32,287 bases of DNA from UBA8346 sp050260935 (GTDB lineage: Bacteria; Bacillota; UBA4882; UBA8346): positions 1 through 32,287 of the forward strand of contig JBLNCU010000044.1 of the NCBI GenBank assembly GCA_050260935.1, read 5' to 3'. Below are positions 24,718-32,272 of this stretch, one piece after another. Under the pieces are notes generated by a model, which was given only the letters and a program-made list of their open reading frames with translations, was not told where the DNA came from and made no database searches. Within the stretch, counting starts at the first letter, position 1; every line of letters begins with the position of its first letter. The position numbers and the translations under genes are program-made.

Positions 24718-24834
24718 TAAGAACTCCTTTCAAGATAATGGGCGAAGGGCAACAGATTTTAAGCGAGAGTAAAAATGCATTGGCAAAAGGCCCGATACCC
24801 TCACCTTTAACCTTATTATCCTAAATATATTAAC

Positions 24835-25281
24835 TTATTCCGCCATCACCCGCAAGGTGATTTCCGCGGTAACACCTTTATATAAATGGATCTTGATCAT
24901 ATGATCGCCAGTGTTCCTGATTGAATCATCGATTTCCACTTTTCGTTTGTCCAGTTCCACATTATGCTCTTTCTTAAGCTGATCGGCAATATCCTTGGCC
25001 GTAATTGAGCCGAACAGCCGGCCCGCCTCCCCGGTTTTCACCTTGAAGGTAACCACGCAGCCGGAGAGTTTAGCCGCCAACTCCCGCGCCTGGGCTTCCT
25101 CCATCTCCTCCCGTTTGGCAATACTGGCCTTTTGAACGCTCAAAGCTTTCAAATTGCCGGTAGTGGCCTCAATGGCCAATCCCTTGGGGAATAAATAGTT
25201 CCGGGCATATCCGTCGGATACTTCCTTGACATCGCCGCGGCACCCCAAAGTCCGGATATCTTGTTGCAGAATCACTTTCAT
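24835..25281 (-). CDS. rplI: 50S ribosomal protein bL9
   Basis: Ribosomal protein L9, 148 residues, usual length. The N-terminal 23S-binding domain has MKVILQQDIRTLGCRGDVKE and SDGYARNYLFPKGLAIEAT, followed by the connecting helix (about 40-75) and the C-terminal domain with LFGSITAKDIADQL. ATG 25281 is 11 bases after the MazG-like stop; the ribosome site (GGGTGTGAGAG) is only moderate. It belongs to the rpsF-ssb-rpsR-rplI neighbourhood, but a terminator after rpsR suggests that it is transcribed with the MazG-like gene and lonC. Confidence 0.98.
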   Translation of the reverse strand: MKVILQQDIRTLGCRGDVKEVSDGYARNYLFPKGLAIEATTGNLKALSVQKASIAKREEMEEAQARELAAKLSGCVVTFKVKTGEAGRLFGSITAKDIADQLKKEHNVELDKRKVEIDDSIRNTGDHMIKIHLYKGVTAEITLRVMAE

Positions 25282-25292
25282 GCTCTCACACC

Positions 25293-25613
25293 CTAACCCT
25301 GATTTCTTTCTTTCAGGTAATTCTGGAAATTAGTTACATCCCCGTACCATTCCTCGATTTCATGCTCCTGAAGCTGAGAGGATTGCAGCTTCTGTTCGAT
25401 CCTGGCATCCAGCCTCTCAAACGGCACGCCTAAACGTTTTCCCAAAAAGTAACATTCCATTACCAAGCCGGCCAGGGAATCGAGGATCATTTCCTCGTTA
25501 TTTTTAATCATGGCCTTAAACAAAGCGCCGCTGCCGGAGATAATCTCTGCCTTTATCCATTCTATAATCCTGACATTCTTGATAATACTGGAATCAGGGT
25601 TGTTGGAAGACAT
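25293..25613 (-). CDS. MazG-like family protein
   Basis: A 106-residue all-alpha protein of the MazG-like family often found between rpsR and rplI in clostridia. It shows IRIIEWIKAEI-like VRIIEWIKAEII, SLAGLVMECYFLGKRLGVPF, FERLDARIEQKL and EIEEWYGDV. The family resembles MazG nucleotide pyrophosphatases; the expected metal-binding EExxE/D pattern is not clear, so enzyme activity is uncertain. ATG 25613 is chosen because GGGG lies eight bases upstream; the frame also opens at TTG 25631 and ATG 25619. It follows the rpsR terminator and probably begins its own transcript with rplI and lonC, although I saw no strong promoter. Confidence 0.8.
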   Translation of the reverse strand: MSSNNPDSSIIKNVRIIEWIKAEIISGSGALFKAMIKNNEEMILDSLAGLVMECYFLGKRLGVPFERLDARIEQKLQSSQLQEHEIEEWYGDVTNFQNYLKERNQG

Positions 25614-25733
25614 CCGCATTTCCCCTTTCAACCCACTTATTCTCTATCACTGTAAAATTTCCTGCGAACCGGAGCGTCCCAGCCATCGAAAATCCCGCCC
25701 GGTTAAAGCGGCTCTCAGAGTCCCCATGGCCTG

Positions 25734-25756
25734 AAAAAAAGAGGCCATCGGCCTCT
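25734..25756 (-). terminator. Intrinsic terminator ending rpsF-ssb-rpsR
   Basis: AGAGGCC/GGCCTCT (25740-25746 with 25750-25756) closes a three-base loop, and on the minus strand seven Ts follow. The stem overlaps the rpsR stop codon. Confidence 0.9.
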
Positions 25757-26018
25757 ATTCACTGGTAAAAGGAAGCAATGCAATCTGCCTCGCCCTCTTA
25801 ATAGCAATCGTCAATTGCCGTTGATGAAGGGCGCAATTACCGGAGATCCGCCGGGGTAATATCTTGCCGCGCTCAGTGATAAACTTTCTAATTTTCGCGG
25901 TTTCCTTGTAATCGATACTTTGAACTTTATCAACGCAAAAAGAGCAAATTTTCTTCTTGGGCCTACGTGGACCGCGTTCTTTACCGGTGGCGTTTTCCCG
26001 ATCGTTATTCTTGGCCAT
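25755..26018 (-). CDS. rpsR: 30S ribosomal protein bS18
   Basis: Ribosomal protein S18, 87 residues. A basic, disordered N-terminus (ERGPRRPKKK) leads to the core: CSFCVDKVQSIDYKETAKIR, FITERGKILPRRISGNCA and HQRQLTIAIKRARQIALLP. It binds S6 as a heterodimer in the 30S platform, and both genes lie in this operon with ssb between. The CxxC plus a later Cys suggests the zinc-binding form, as seen in many thermophiles and clostridia. The ATG at 26018 is preceded by GGAGGTGAATTTGG. Confidence 0.98.
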   Translation of the reverse strand: MAKNNDRENATGKERGPRRPKKKICSFCVDKVQSIDYKETAKIRKFITERGKILPRRISGNCALHQRQLTIAIKRARQIALLPFTSE

Positions 26019-26061
26019 CCAAATTCACCTCCGTCGATATTTTCAAAGCGAAAATATCCGC

Positions 26062-26472
26062 TCAAAATGGTAGATCATCAAGATTAATACCTTCAAGGTC
26101 ATCATTTACTTCCCCGCTATTAGCGGTGGTATTACTGGCGGGCGCCGCATCCTCGCGGGCCCGTTCTAAAAACTGTACCCGGTTGGCCACCACTTCGGCG
26201 GCCTTTCTTTTTTGGCCGTCCTGGGTTTCATAATTTCGAATTTGGAGCCTGCCCTCCACCGCAACCAAACGCCCTTTTTTAAGGTAATTGGCTACTACCT
26301 CAGCCTGTTTCTGCCAGGTGACGATCCGGATAAAATCGGTTTCACGCTGGCCTTGTTGGTTGGTGGTGGGACGGTCGACCGCCAGATCAAAACTGGCAAC
26401 TGCAACACCATTTGGAGTATAACGAAGTTCGGGGTCCCTGGTTAATCTACCGATAAGGACGATATGGTTCAT
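26062..26472 (-). CDS. ssb: Single-stranded DNA-binding protein
   Basis: SSB, 136 residues. The OB fold begins NHIVLIGRLTRDPELRYTPN and includes FDLAVDRPT, TDFIRIVTWQKQAEVVANYL and GRLQIRNYETQDGQKR; a Ser/Ala/Asn-rich linker leads to the acidic tail NLDDLPF, the docking peptide for replication partners. The start ATG 26472 lies eight bases after GAAGGG; ATG 26478 and GTG 26481 in the same frame sit too close to it. The gene starts 15 bases after the rpsF stop and precedes rpsR, the widespread rpsF-ssb-rpsR order. Confidence 0.97.
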   Translation of the reverse strand: MNHIVLIGRLTRDPELRYTPNGVAVASFDLAVDRPTTNQQGQRETDFIRIVTWQKQAEVVANYLKKGRLVAVEGRLQIRNYETQDGQKRKAAEVVANRVQFLERAREDAAPASNTTANSGEVNDDLEGINLDDLPF

Positions 26473-26487
26473 ACTCATCACCCTTCG

Positions 26488-26775
26488 TTACTCATCTTTT
26501 TTGATGACTAATTGGCGCACAACATCGTCGCTGATCCTTAAAACCCGTTCAAGTTCCTGCGCGGCGTTACTGGGAGACTTAAAATTCATTAAAACATAGT
26601 AACCCTCGATATTGCCGTTAACTTCAAAAGCAAGACGCCTCTTGCCCCAGCGGTCGGTTTTAACGATCTCACCGCCGGCGTTCTTAACGACATCCTCGAA
26701 TCGGGTTACTGCGGCATCAATGGCTTCATCCTCCAACGCTGACTTTAGGATGTATACTGCTTCATAATCCCGCAC
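26488..26775 (-). CDS. rpsF: 30S ribosomal protein bS6
   Basis: Ribosomal protein S6, 95 residues. It starts MRDYEAVYILKS and shows TDRWGKRRLAFEVNGNIEGY followed by YYVLMNFKS, the family core, and ends in a conserved-looking LRISDDVVRQLVIK. GTG 26775 has AGGAGG eight bases upstream and gives the usual N-terminus; the open frame extends to GTG 26784, which would overlap the ribosome site. It heads the rpsF-ssb-rpsR transcript, with a consensus promoter and a structured leader just upstream, consistent with autoregulation by the S6:S18 complex known in other bacteria. Confidence 0.97.
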   Translation of the reverse strand: MRDYEAVYILKSALEDEAIDAAVTRFEDVVKNAGGEIVKTDRWGKRRLAFEVNGNIEGYYVLMNFKSPSNAAQELERVLRISDDVVRQLVIKKDE

Positions 26776-26800
26776 CCGAATCACCTCCTCCCTGTGGACT

Positions 26801-26840
26801 AAAGCGCCTCTCCCGTCGTTCCGGAAACCGGGGCGCCTTT
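26801..26840 (-). promoter_or_regulatory. Structured rpsF leader, candidate S6:S18 binding element
   Basis: On the minus strand AAAGGCGCC (26840-26832) pairs with GGCGCTTT (26808-26801) with one bulge, enclosing a CCGG-TTT-CCGG hairpin (26831-26821) and a one-sided 12-base bulge AACGACGGGAGA. S6:S18 leader motifs in other bacteria are short stems with a bulge containing CCG-type bases; the fit here is suggestive only. Confidence 0.4.
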
Positions 26841-26882
26841 AACGGCCCTGTCTTAAAAACAGAGCAGGGAATTTACTGTAGA

Positions 26883-26911
26883 ATTATACACTTTCGGCTA
26901 ATATTATTCAA
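26883..26911 (-). promoter_or_regulatory. Sigma-A promoter of rpsF-ssb-rpsR
   Basis: Minus strand TTGAAT (26911-26906), 17-base spacer, TATAAT (26888-26883). Transcription would start near 26876, leaving a leader of about 100 bases before GTG 26775. Confidence 0.82.
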
Positions 26912-26949
26912 GAGGTTTTAGCTAGGAAACTTTAAAACTAAAGCAATAA

Positions 26950-27159
26950 TTATTCCTCGGAGATCAGTGTCGGTGGTAAAGAAGATTTGACAATGCTTTT
27001 AACCGCTTTTTCAAATTGGGGGCGAGGCAACATCACTACCCGGTTGCATTTGAGACATCGTAGCCGGAAATCCATCCCCACCCGCAGGACTTCCCAATCC
27101 GCCCCGCCGCAAGGATGAACCTTTCTCATTTTCACAACATCGCCGACGAAAAATTTCAT
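26950..27159 (-). CDS. DUF951 family protein
   Basis: A 69-residue protein of the DUF951 family (YyzM in Bacillus), a small conserved firmicute protein often found close to the rpsF region. The visible pattern is VGDVVKMRKVHPCGGADWEV, then RLRCLKCNRVVMLPR: a CGG-W and CxxC arrangement that may bind zinc. It is cytoplasmic, with no signal peptide. The ATG at 27159 has GAGG seven bases upstream. It lies upstream of the rpsF promoter and downstream of lipM in the same direction. Function unknown. Confidence 0.9.
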   Translation of the reverse strand: MKFFVGDVVKMRKVHPCGGADWEVLRVGMDFRLRCLKCNRVVMLPRPQFEKAVKSIVKSSLPPTLISEE

Positions 27160-27193
27160 TTAGAAACCTCTTGTATAAATCTGATATGTATTC

Positions 27194-28030
27194 TTACCCT
27201 GTAAGCACCCTTGACTGATTATGGCTGCTTCCCCGGGAGAGATTCCAGCCGGGAGTGGCGTATTTTTCCAAAACCAGTCTCTCCGTCAGCCGGAGCTCCT
27301 CCGGGCTTAGCGAATCTTCCCTAAACCGGATGGCATATAGTTTCTGAAAACTGCGGCCGATAGCTTCCGCCAATTCAGCCGGAGCCGTCGAAACTCCCAA
27401 ATCCCGCAAAGAAGTTACCTTCTGCTTCATTCTAGCGGCCCACTCATCAAGAGAGAGGCGGTTAAGGTTCAAAACAGCACCCAGGTCGAAAGGGGAAAAA
27501 TCCAATAAAATCGATCCGTGTTGCAACAAAGCATTTTTCCGCCTTAATTGGGCGCTGCCGACCAACTTTCGCCCGGCAACGGTAATTTCATACCAGGATG
27601 GCGCTTCAAAACAAGCTCCCGTCCCTTTCAATCGTTCGGCGGACCCCTCGTGCAAGTCGGCCGCTATACCGTATTCTTTTAAGGCTTCCACTAACGCCCT
27701 TGATATATAAAGATATGAACTGATCAAATGATCGGGAATCCCGTCCCTGGTCCCGGCTACCACTGAATAGGTCAACTCTTGATTATGGAGAACCGCTCTT
27801 CCCCCGGTGTTGCGCCTTACCAATCCAAAACCCTTTTCGGTTAAGCCGGAAAGGTTGACTTCTTTGGCAACCTCTTGAAAGTACCCGACCGATAGAGCCG
27901 GGGGATCCCACCCATAGAAGCGGAGTGTCGGCGGGGCGTTATTCTGTAAATAGGAAGTAAAAATCGCTTCATCGGCAGCCATATTCCAGGCCGGTTCAGC
28001 GCTGGAATATGGAATAAGCCGCCAATTCAT
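27194..28030 (-). CDS. lipM: Octanoyltransferase LipM
   Basis: A biotin/lipoate A/B ligase-fold protein of 278 residues, the length of Bacillus LipM. LipM transfers octanoate from acyl carrier protein to GcvH, the first step of lipoyl-cofactor synthesis. Signatures: NMAADEAI, PPTLRFYGWDPPALSVGYFQ, VRRNTGGRAVLHNQELTYSV, then GACFEAPSWYE with the catalytic Cys (C140) and GRKLVGSAQLRRKNALLQHG with the conserved Lys (K155). The Cys at this position separates LipM from the ATP-using ligase LplA. The ATG at 28030 overlaps the gcvH stop (ATGA), placing enzyme and acceptor in one transcript. LipL would be the alternative, but the motif set fits LipM better. Confidence 0.88.
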   Translation of the reverse strand: MNWRLIPYSSAEPAWNMAADEAIFTSYLQNNAPPTLRFYGWDPPALSVGYFQEVAKEVNLSGLTEKGFGLVRRNTGGRAVLHNQELTYSVVAGTRDGIPDHLISSYLYISRALVEALKEYGIAADLHEGSAERLKGTGACFEAPSWYEITVAGRKLVGSAQLRRKNALLQHGSILLDFSPFDLGAVLNLNRLSLDEWAARMKQKVTSLRDLGVSTAPAELAEAIGRSFQKLYAIRFREDSLSPEELRLTERLVLEKYATPGWNLSRGSSHNQSRVLTG

Positions 28031-28410
28031 AACTTTTCACCGATTAAACCGGCATAAGCCGAAGGAGATAATAGTTGCTTGATTTCTTCCCGGTCGGACG
28101 GTTCGATAATCATAATCCATCCCTTGCCGTAAGGATCCTGATTGACAAATTCAGGGCTGTGTTCAAGTGCGTCGTTCGTCTCCATAATCTCACCGCTAAC
28201 CGGGGCATATACTTCTGAAACGGCTTTGACGGATTCAATAGTAGCAATAGGGCTTTTAGCGGTAACTTTCTCCCCTACGCCGGGTAAATCAACAAAGACT
28301 ACATCCCCTAATTCTTTTTGAGCATAATCGGTAATTCCAACGATAACCCGGTCGCCGTCAATTTTAACCCATTCGTGTTCTTCGGTAAATTTAAGCTCTT
28401 TTGGCAGCAC
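28027..28410 (-). CDS. gcvH: Glycine cleavage system H protein
   Basis: GcvH, about 127 residues, full length. The lipoyl domain shows TEEHEWVKIDGD, GITDYAQKELGDVVFVDLP and the lipoylated Lys in IATIESVKAVSEVYAPVSG, ending near NQDPYGKGWIM. It carries lipoyl in glycine cleavage and, in Bacillus, is the obligatory donor protein for lipoyl relay to other dehydrogenases. GTG 28410 is preferred, with GGAGG eight bases upstream; ATG 28416 in the same frame is only two bases from it. No gcvT, gcvPA/PB or lipA lies nearby, but lipM follows with a four-base overlap, favouring the lipoyl-relay role. Confidence 0.96.
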   Translation of the reverse strand: MLPKELKFTEEHEWVKIDGDRVIVGITDYAQKELGDVVFVDLPGVGEKVTAKSPIATIESVKAVSEVYAPVSGEIMETNDALEHSPEFVNQDPYGKGWIMIIEPSDREEIKQLLSPSAYAGLIGEKL

Positions 28411-28723
28411 TATCATTACCTCCCTTATAAACTAACACACTTTTTCGACGCTCTAAAATAGTTTCCTTCTATAATACAGGTAATTTTAAATTTATTTTCT
28501 AAATAATCACTCACCCCGATTTTAAGCGTTTCCCCTCATTAAATTATTCCGCAAAGATTTTTTCAGCACCCGCGCCCGGCCGATATCATATAATACACCG
28601 ATGCGCTTTCGGGAAATTCTTTAATCAAGTTTTATGATACCAGATTGGCTTTTATAGTCTAAGCGGACTTAACCTGAAACATGATTAATTATAAGTGAGC
28701 TTTTCGCGGAAAGGGGGGCCCTA

Positions 28724-29061
28724 ATGTTTAGGATTTTATCTGCCGTCTTAAATCCTATTTTAAAAAGAAAGCGGAAAACAATGATCCTCATTTGGCACAG
28801 AAAAAAGCCGAATTGTTAGAAAGGGCATAACTTTCTTTGCTTGTTGCACCGATAATACCATTTAAGCTCTGGAAGCCGCTTGGTATAAAGCCATGGCCTT
28901 AAACCATGGTTTATTTTATGTCTTTTTGGGAACTTTACTCTTTCCGGTTTCAATTTCCCGCCAGATTAGCAGGGAAGTTTCATTGGTATTTGAGTTCGCA
29001 ACCCCAGGTTCGTCAATGGAAACGGAAATATACCCGAAAAAGGCAGGAATTATTTAGATAA
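28724..29061 (+). pseudogene. Frameshifted gene relic of unknown family
   Basis: Four protein-like pieces follow one another in different frames. ATG 28724, behind AAAGGGG, reads MFRILSAVLNPILKRK; another frame continues KAENNDPHLAQKKAELLERA to a TAA; from 28866 a third frame reads ALEAAWYKAMALNHGLFYVF and then a hydrophobic stretch GTLLFPVSISRQ; the last frame reads QVRQWKRKYTRKRQELFR to TAA at 29059. Summed, they suggest a former small protein of about 110 residues with a membrane segment and a basic C-terminus. No family was recognised. It fills most of the 717-base stretch between gcvH and mlaE; the remainder (28417-28723, 29062-29157) shows no gene, only AT-rich leader or promoter sequence. 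Confidence 0.4.
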
Positions 29062-29157
29062 TGCAGAATAATCTGGTTATATGCCATTCTATTCTTATCT
29101 CCATTTGTTTTATGAGATTTTTATTAGAAAAATATGAGCTTTCAAGAGGAAACGGCG

Positions 29158-29958
29158 ATGTCCTTACCGGCAAAATTTAATAAATCGGACCCCTTGACCT
29201 GGTTCGGGGAGATAGTCACCTCCGGTTTATTTTACTTCGGCGAAATCATTCAATTATATCTGCGGAGTTTTAAAGCGGTTTTTTGCGGCACGATTTTCTG
29301 GAAAAACACCTGGGCTGAAATGGAATCGATCGGGGTCAAGTCTTTACCGATTGTTCTGATTATTTCCGCCTTCACCGGGATGGTTTTTTCCCTTCAAATA
29401 GCCATCATCTTCGCCACCTTCGGTTTAACCTCCCAGCTTGGACAGGGACTTACCCTGGCCTTTGCCCGGGAGCTGGCTCCGGTTCTAACCGGAGTAGTAG
29501 TGGCTGGTAGAGTGGGATCAGCCATCACGGCCGAGATCGGTTCCATGAAAGTGACTGAACAAATAGAGGCCCTGGAGGCTTTATCCACCGATCCCATTGA
29601 TTATTTGGTAGCTCCCAAAATTATAGCCGCCGGCGCCATGCTGCCGATCCTGGTAATCTTCGCCAACCTCTTTGGAATTGTCTGCGGATTTATGCTGGCT
29701 GTCTATTATGCCAATATCGCCCCCAATAATATAATTGATGGTATTTTAACCTTTGTGGTCTTCTGGGATTTCTTCGGCGGACTTATTAAGGCTTTTTTCT
29801 TTGGACTGATTATAGCCGGGATCGGCGCCTATAAAGGTTTGCATACGGAAAACGGCGCCGCTGGCGTTGGCAAGGCTACCACCCAATCAGTGGTAATCTC
29901 CACCATCATAATTTTTATCTCCAATTATTTTCTCTCACAATTTCTATATAATCTTTAA
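29158..29958 (+). CDS. mlaE: MlaE-family lipid ABC transporter permease
   Basis: An MlaE/YrbE permease of 266 residues, usual length. It forms the inner-membrane core of an MCE-type lipid transporter. Visible are the amphipathic N-terminal interfacial helix, five membrane segments and the family block: GMVFSLQIAIIFATFG, LARELAPVLTGVVVAGRVGS, ITAEIGSMKVTEQIEALEAL and PKIIAAGAMLPIL. ATG 29158 has GAGG eight bases upstream; the frame also opens at ATG 29134, which has no ribosome site. It is followed after 23 bases by mlaF and then by the MCE protein, a complete mlaEFD unit. Such transporters work in organisms with a second membrane. Confidence 0.95.
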   Translation: MSLPAKFNKSDPLTWFGEIVTSGLFYFGEIIQLYLRSFKAVFCGTIFWKNTWAEMESIGVKSLPIVLIISAFTGMVFSLQIAIIFATFGLTSQLGQGLTLAFARELAPVLTGVVVAGRVGSAITAEIGSMKVTEQIEALEALSTDPIDYLVAPKIIAAGAMLPILVIFANLFGIVCGFMLAVYYANIAPNNIIDGILTFVVFWDFFGGLIKAFFFGLIIAGIGAYKGLHTENGAAGVGKATTQSVVISTIIIFISNYFLSQFLYNL

Positions 29959-29981
29959 AAACATTCCGCTTAGAGGTAAAG

Positions 29982-30710
29982 ATGATTTCTGTTCACGATC
30001 TTGGTTATCAGATAAACGGTCAAACCATCTTGGATGGGATGAATTTAGAATTCCGGCGGGGAGAAATTTTTGTGATCCTTGGCCCAAGCGGCTGCGGAAA
30101 AAGCACTTTTTTAAGGCTGGTTATGGGGCTGATCAAGCCGACCTCCGGTTGGATTGTGATCGACGGCGTAAATACCACGAACCTTTCCAAGACCGAATGG
30201 CGTGAGGTCCGCCGCCAAATGGGCATGGTTTTTCAATCGGCCGCGCTCTTCGACTCCTTGTCGGTCTTTGAAAATGTCGCTTTTAGCTTGCGCCGGAACA
30301 ATTTCCCCGAATCTGAAATCCGGCGGCGGGTCATTCAGACATTGGGCATCGTCGGATTGGACGGGGATATAGCCTTCAAGATGCCGGCCGATTTAAGCGG
30401 CGGGATGAAAAAAAGGACCGCCATCGCCAGAGCGATTGCCATAAAACCGCCGATTCTGCTTTATGATGAGCCGACTACCGGATTGGATCCGATCATTGCC
30501 GATACCATAAACGAATTAATTCTAGACCTCCAAAAAAACCTGGGCATCACCTCGATCGTGGTTACCCACGACATCAACAGCGCTTTAAAAATAGCCGATC
30601 GGATCGGACTCCTTCATGAAGGAAAATTAGTTGAGGTTAAAGATAGAGACCGGATCGGGGAGGCCAATCATCCTTTAATGCGTCAATTTTTTAAAAATTA
30701 CCGGCTGTGA
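29982..30710 (+). CDS. mlaF: MlaF-family lipid ABC transporter ATPase
   Basis: An MlaF ATPase of 242 residues that powers the MlaE permease. Motifs: Walker A GPSGCGKST (about 34-42), Q-loop in MGMVFQSAALFDSLSVFENV, ABC signature LSGGMKKRTAIARA (Lys-Arg after the signature as in MlaF), Walker B ILLYDEPTTGLDP and H-loop VVTHD. The ATG at 29982 has GAGGTAAAG directly upstream. A 134-base G-rich gap then precedes the mlaD gene, unusually long for this operon. Confidence 0.96.
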   Translation: MISVHDLGYQINGQTILDGMNLEFRRGEIFVILGPSGCGKSTFLRLVMGLIKPTSGWIVIDGVNTTNLSKTEWREVRRQMGMVFQSAALFDSLSVFENVAFSLRRNNFPESEIRRRVIQTLGIVGLDGDIAFKMPADLSGGMKKRTAIARAIAIKPPILLYDEPTTGLDPIIADTINELILDLQKNLGITSIVVTHDINSALKIADRIGLLHEGKLVEVKDRDRIGEANHPLMRQFFKNYRL

Positions 30711-30844
30711 TTGGGATCCAAGATGCGGGAGGCGGGATGTGGGATAGTGAAGGTTAAAAAGGAAGGGTTGGGAGATTTGAGGGCGGTTAAGGATTCTTTC
30801 CGCTTCCACGCTCTTTTCAAATCGATTTTTCCGGAGGCGATCAA

Positions 30845-32272
30845 ATGAATATGGCAAGCCCCGAGGCTAAAGTCGGCCTTTTTACCATAATTGCTTTTTT
30901 AATATTATTCATCCTCTTTTTCTGGTTAAGTGGCGTGCAACTATTTCAAAGAGGGAGCGAGCTCGAAGCGGTGTTTGATCAAGTCGGGGGGTTGCGGCCC
31001 GGAGCTCCGGTAAAATTTGTCGGTGTTGATGTGGGAAGAGTATCCCGAATCTATTTCGACAACATTCAAGTAGTTGTGGCTATGCGAATCAAACCGGATG
31101 TTAAAATCCCGAAGCGGGCCAAAGTCATTATAGCCAGTTCCGGGGTGATCGGCGACAAGTATTTGGAGATTGTTCCGGCAAAACCCGGGGAGTTGCTGCC
31201 GCCGGGAAAACGTTTATTAGGCCAAAATCCCATTTCCATGGAGCAGTTTTATAATACCGCCTATGATGTTCTGGAATCTTTGCGGATAGTCGCCGATTCT
31301 ATTAAATATTTTATTACCGATCCCGAAATTTCAACCTCTTTAAAGAACACCATTGTAAGGTTTGATCAGATATCGGCTGATTTTCAAAGAATAACCGGCC
31401 AGCTTCAAAGCGTCGATCTGGTTCAACTCTTTAACCGGGTTGATCACATCGCCCTGATGGTTGAGGAGATGGCCCGGACCAATCAGCCACAGATAAATGA
31501 ATTAATCGCTAATATTACCAAAGTCTCGGCGCAACTGGCTGAGGCCTCCGTAACAGCCAACCGCTTTTTAAACCAAATAGACAACAACGGCCAGACAGCC
31601 ACCGACTTGAAACAAACATTGGCCAATGCGGAAAAAATCTCGGCCAACCTTGAAAGGTTTACCGCCATAATCGCCAACAAAGACCAGGATATCGAACTGC
31701 TGATTAACGACGCTCATGAAACCATGCAGGCCATCAAAGAAGCGGCTCAAAACATCAACCAAGCGGTAGAACAGTTAACTACCGGTGACGGGACTTTGGC
31801 GCAGGTAAAACAGACCATCGATCAAACCAGCCAGGCGGCTGAAAAAGTCAATAACTACGTCACCGCCATTGAGCAAATTTCTTTAAAAAACAGCCTGGGA
31901 GCAAGATATCAAAAAGACTCCGATTTAATGGTGGATTACCGTCTGAATGTCGGTTTCAATGAACATAATTCCTTGCTGGTTGGCTGGGAAGATGTCGGCC
32001 AGGAGAATTTAACCGTCCTCCAATGGGGCTTTAAATCGCCAAGAATCACCGGCCGGTTGGGAGTGTTCAAGAGCAAATTTGGAGTTGGGTTGGATATTCC
32101 GGCTACTTCATTCCTGTCATTGGGAATAGACGCCTGGGACACCACCTCTCCCAACTATGGCCTAACATCCAACTGGCAATTGACCCCGCATTGGTCAATG
32201 TCGCTTGGCGGAGAGACCAATGTCGATACGAGGGATAGTAGTTGGAGTTTTGAATGCTGGCGCCAATTCTGA
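30845..32272 (+). CDS. mlaD: MCE-domain protein MlaD with long coil and C-terminal beta-barrel-like domain
   Basis: A 475-residue MCE protein, far longer than proteobacterial MlaD (about 180 residues). Residues 10-30 are the inner-membrane anchor; 39-113 are one MCE domain (LEAVFDQVGGLRPGAPVKF, VDVGRVSRIYF, SSGVIGDKYLEIVPAK); about 130-350 are heptad-like helices rich in Ala/Gln/Asn/Thr; 361-475 alternate in beta-strand fashion (LMVDYRLNVGF, SLLVGWEDVG, LSLGIDAWD, WSMSLGGET) and end ECWRQF, a terminal aromatic as in outer-membrane barrels. This order matches the transenvelope MlaD described from the diderm firmicute Veillonella. ATG 30845 has GGAGG seven bases upstream. Function: lipid passage between inner and outer membrane. 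The barrel is inferred, not proven. Confidence 0.88.
   Translation: MNMASPEAKVGLFTIIAFLILFILFFWLSGVQLFQRGSELEAVFDQVGGLRPGAPVKFVGVDVGRVSRIYFDNIQVVVAMRIKPDVKIPKRAKVIIASSGVIGDKYLEIVPAKPGELLPPGKRLLGQNPISMEQFYNTAYDVLESLRIVADSIKYFITDPEISTSLKNTIVRFDQISADFQRITGQLQSVDLVQLFNRVDHIALMVEEMARTNQPQINELIANITKVSAQLAEASVTANRFLNQIDNNGQTATDLKQTLANAEKISANLERFTAIIANKDQDIELLINDAHETMQAIKEAAQNINQAVEQLTTGDGTLAQVKQTIDQTSQAAEKVNNYVTAIEQISLKNSLGARYQKDSDLMVDYRLNVGFNEHNSLLVGWEDVGQENLTVLQWGFKSPRITGRLGVFKSKFGVGLDIPATSFLSLGIDAWDTTSPNYGLTSNWQLTPHWSMSLGGETNVDTRDSSWSFECWRQF

Noticed and set aside
28429..28520. Promoter for gcvH around TGTATTATAG
   Set aside because: A plausible -10 is present, but no acceptable -35 box at the right distance.
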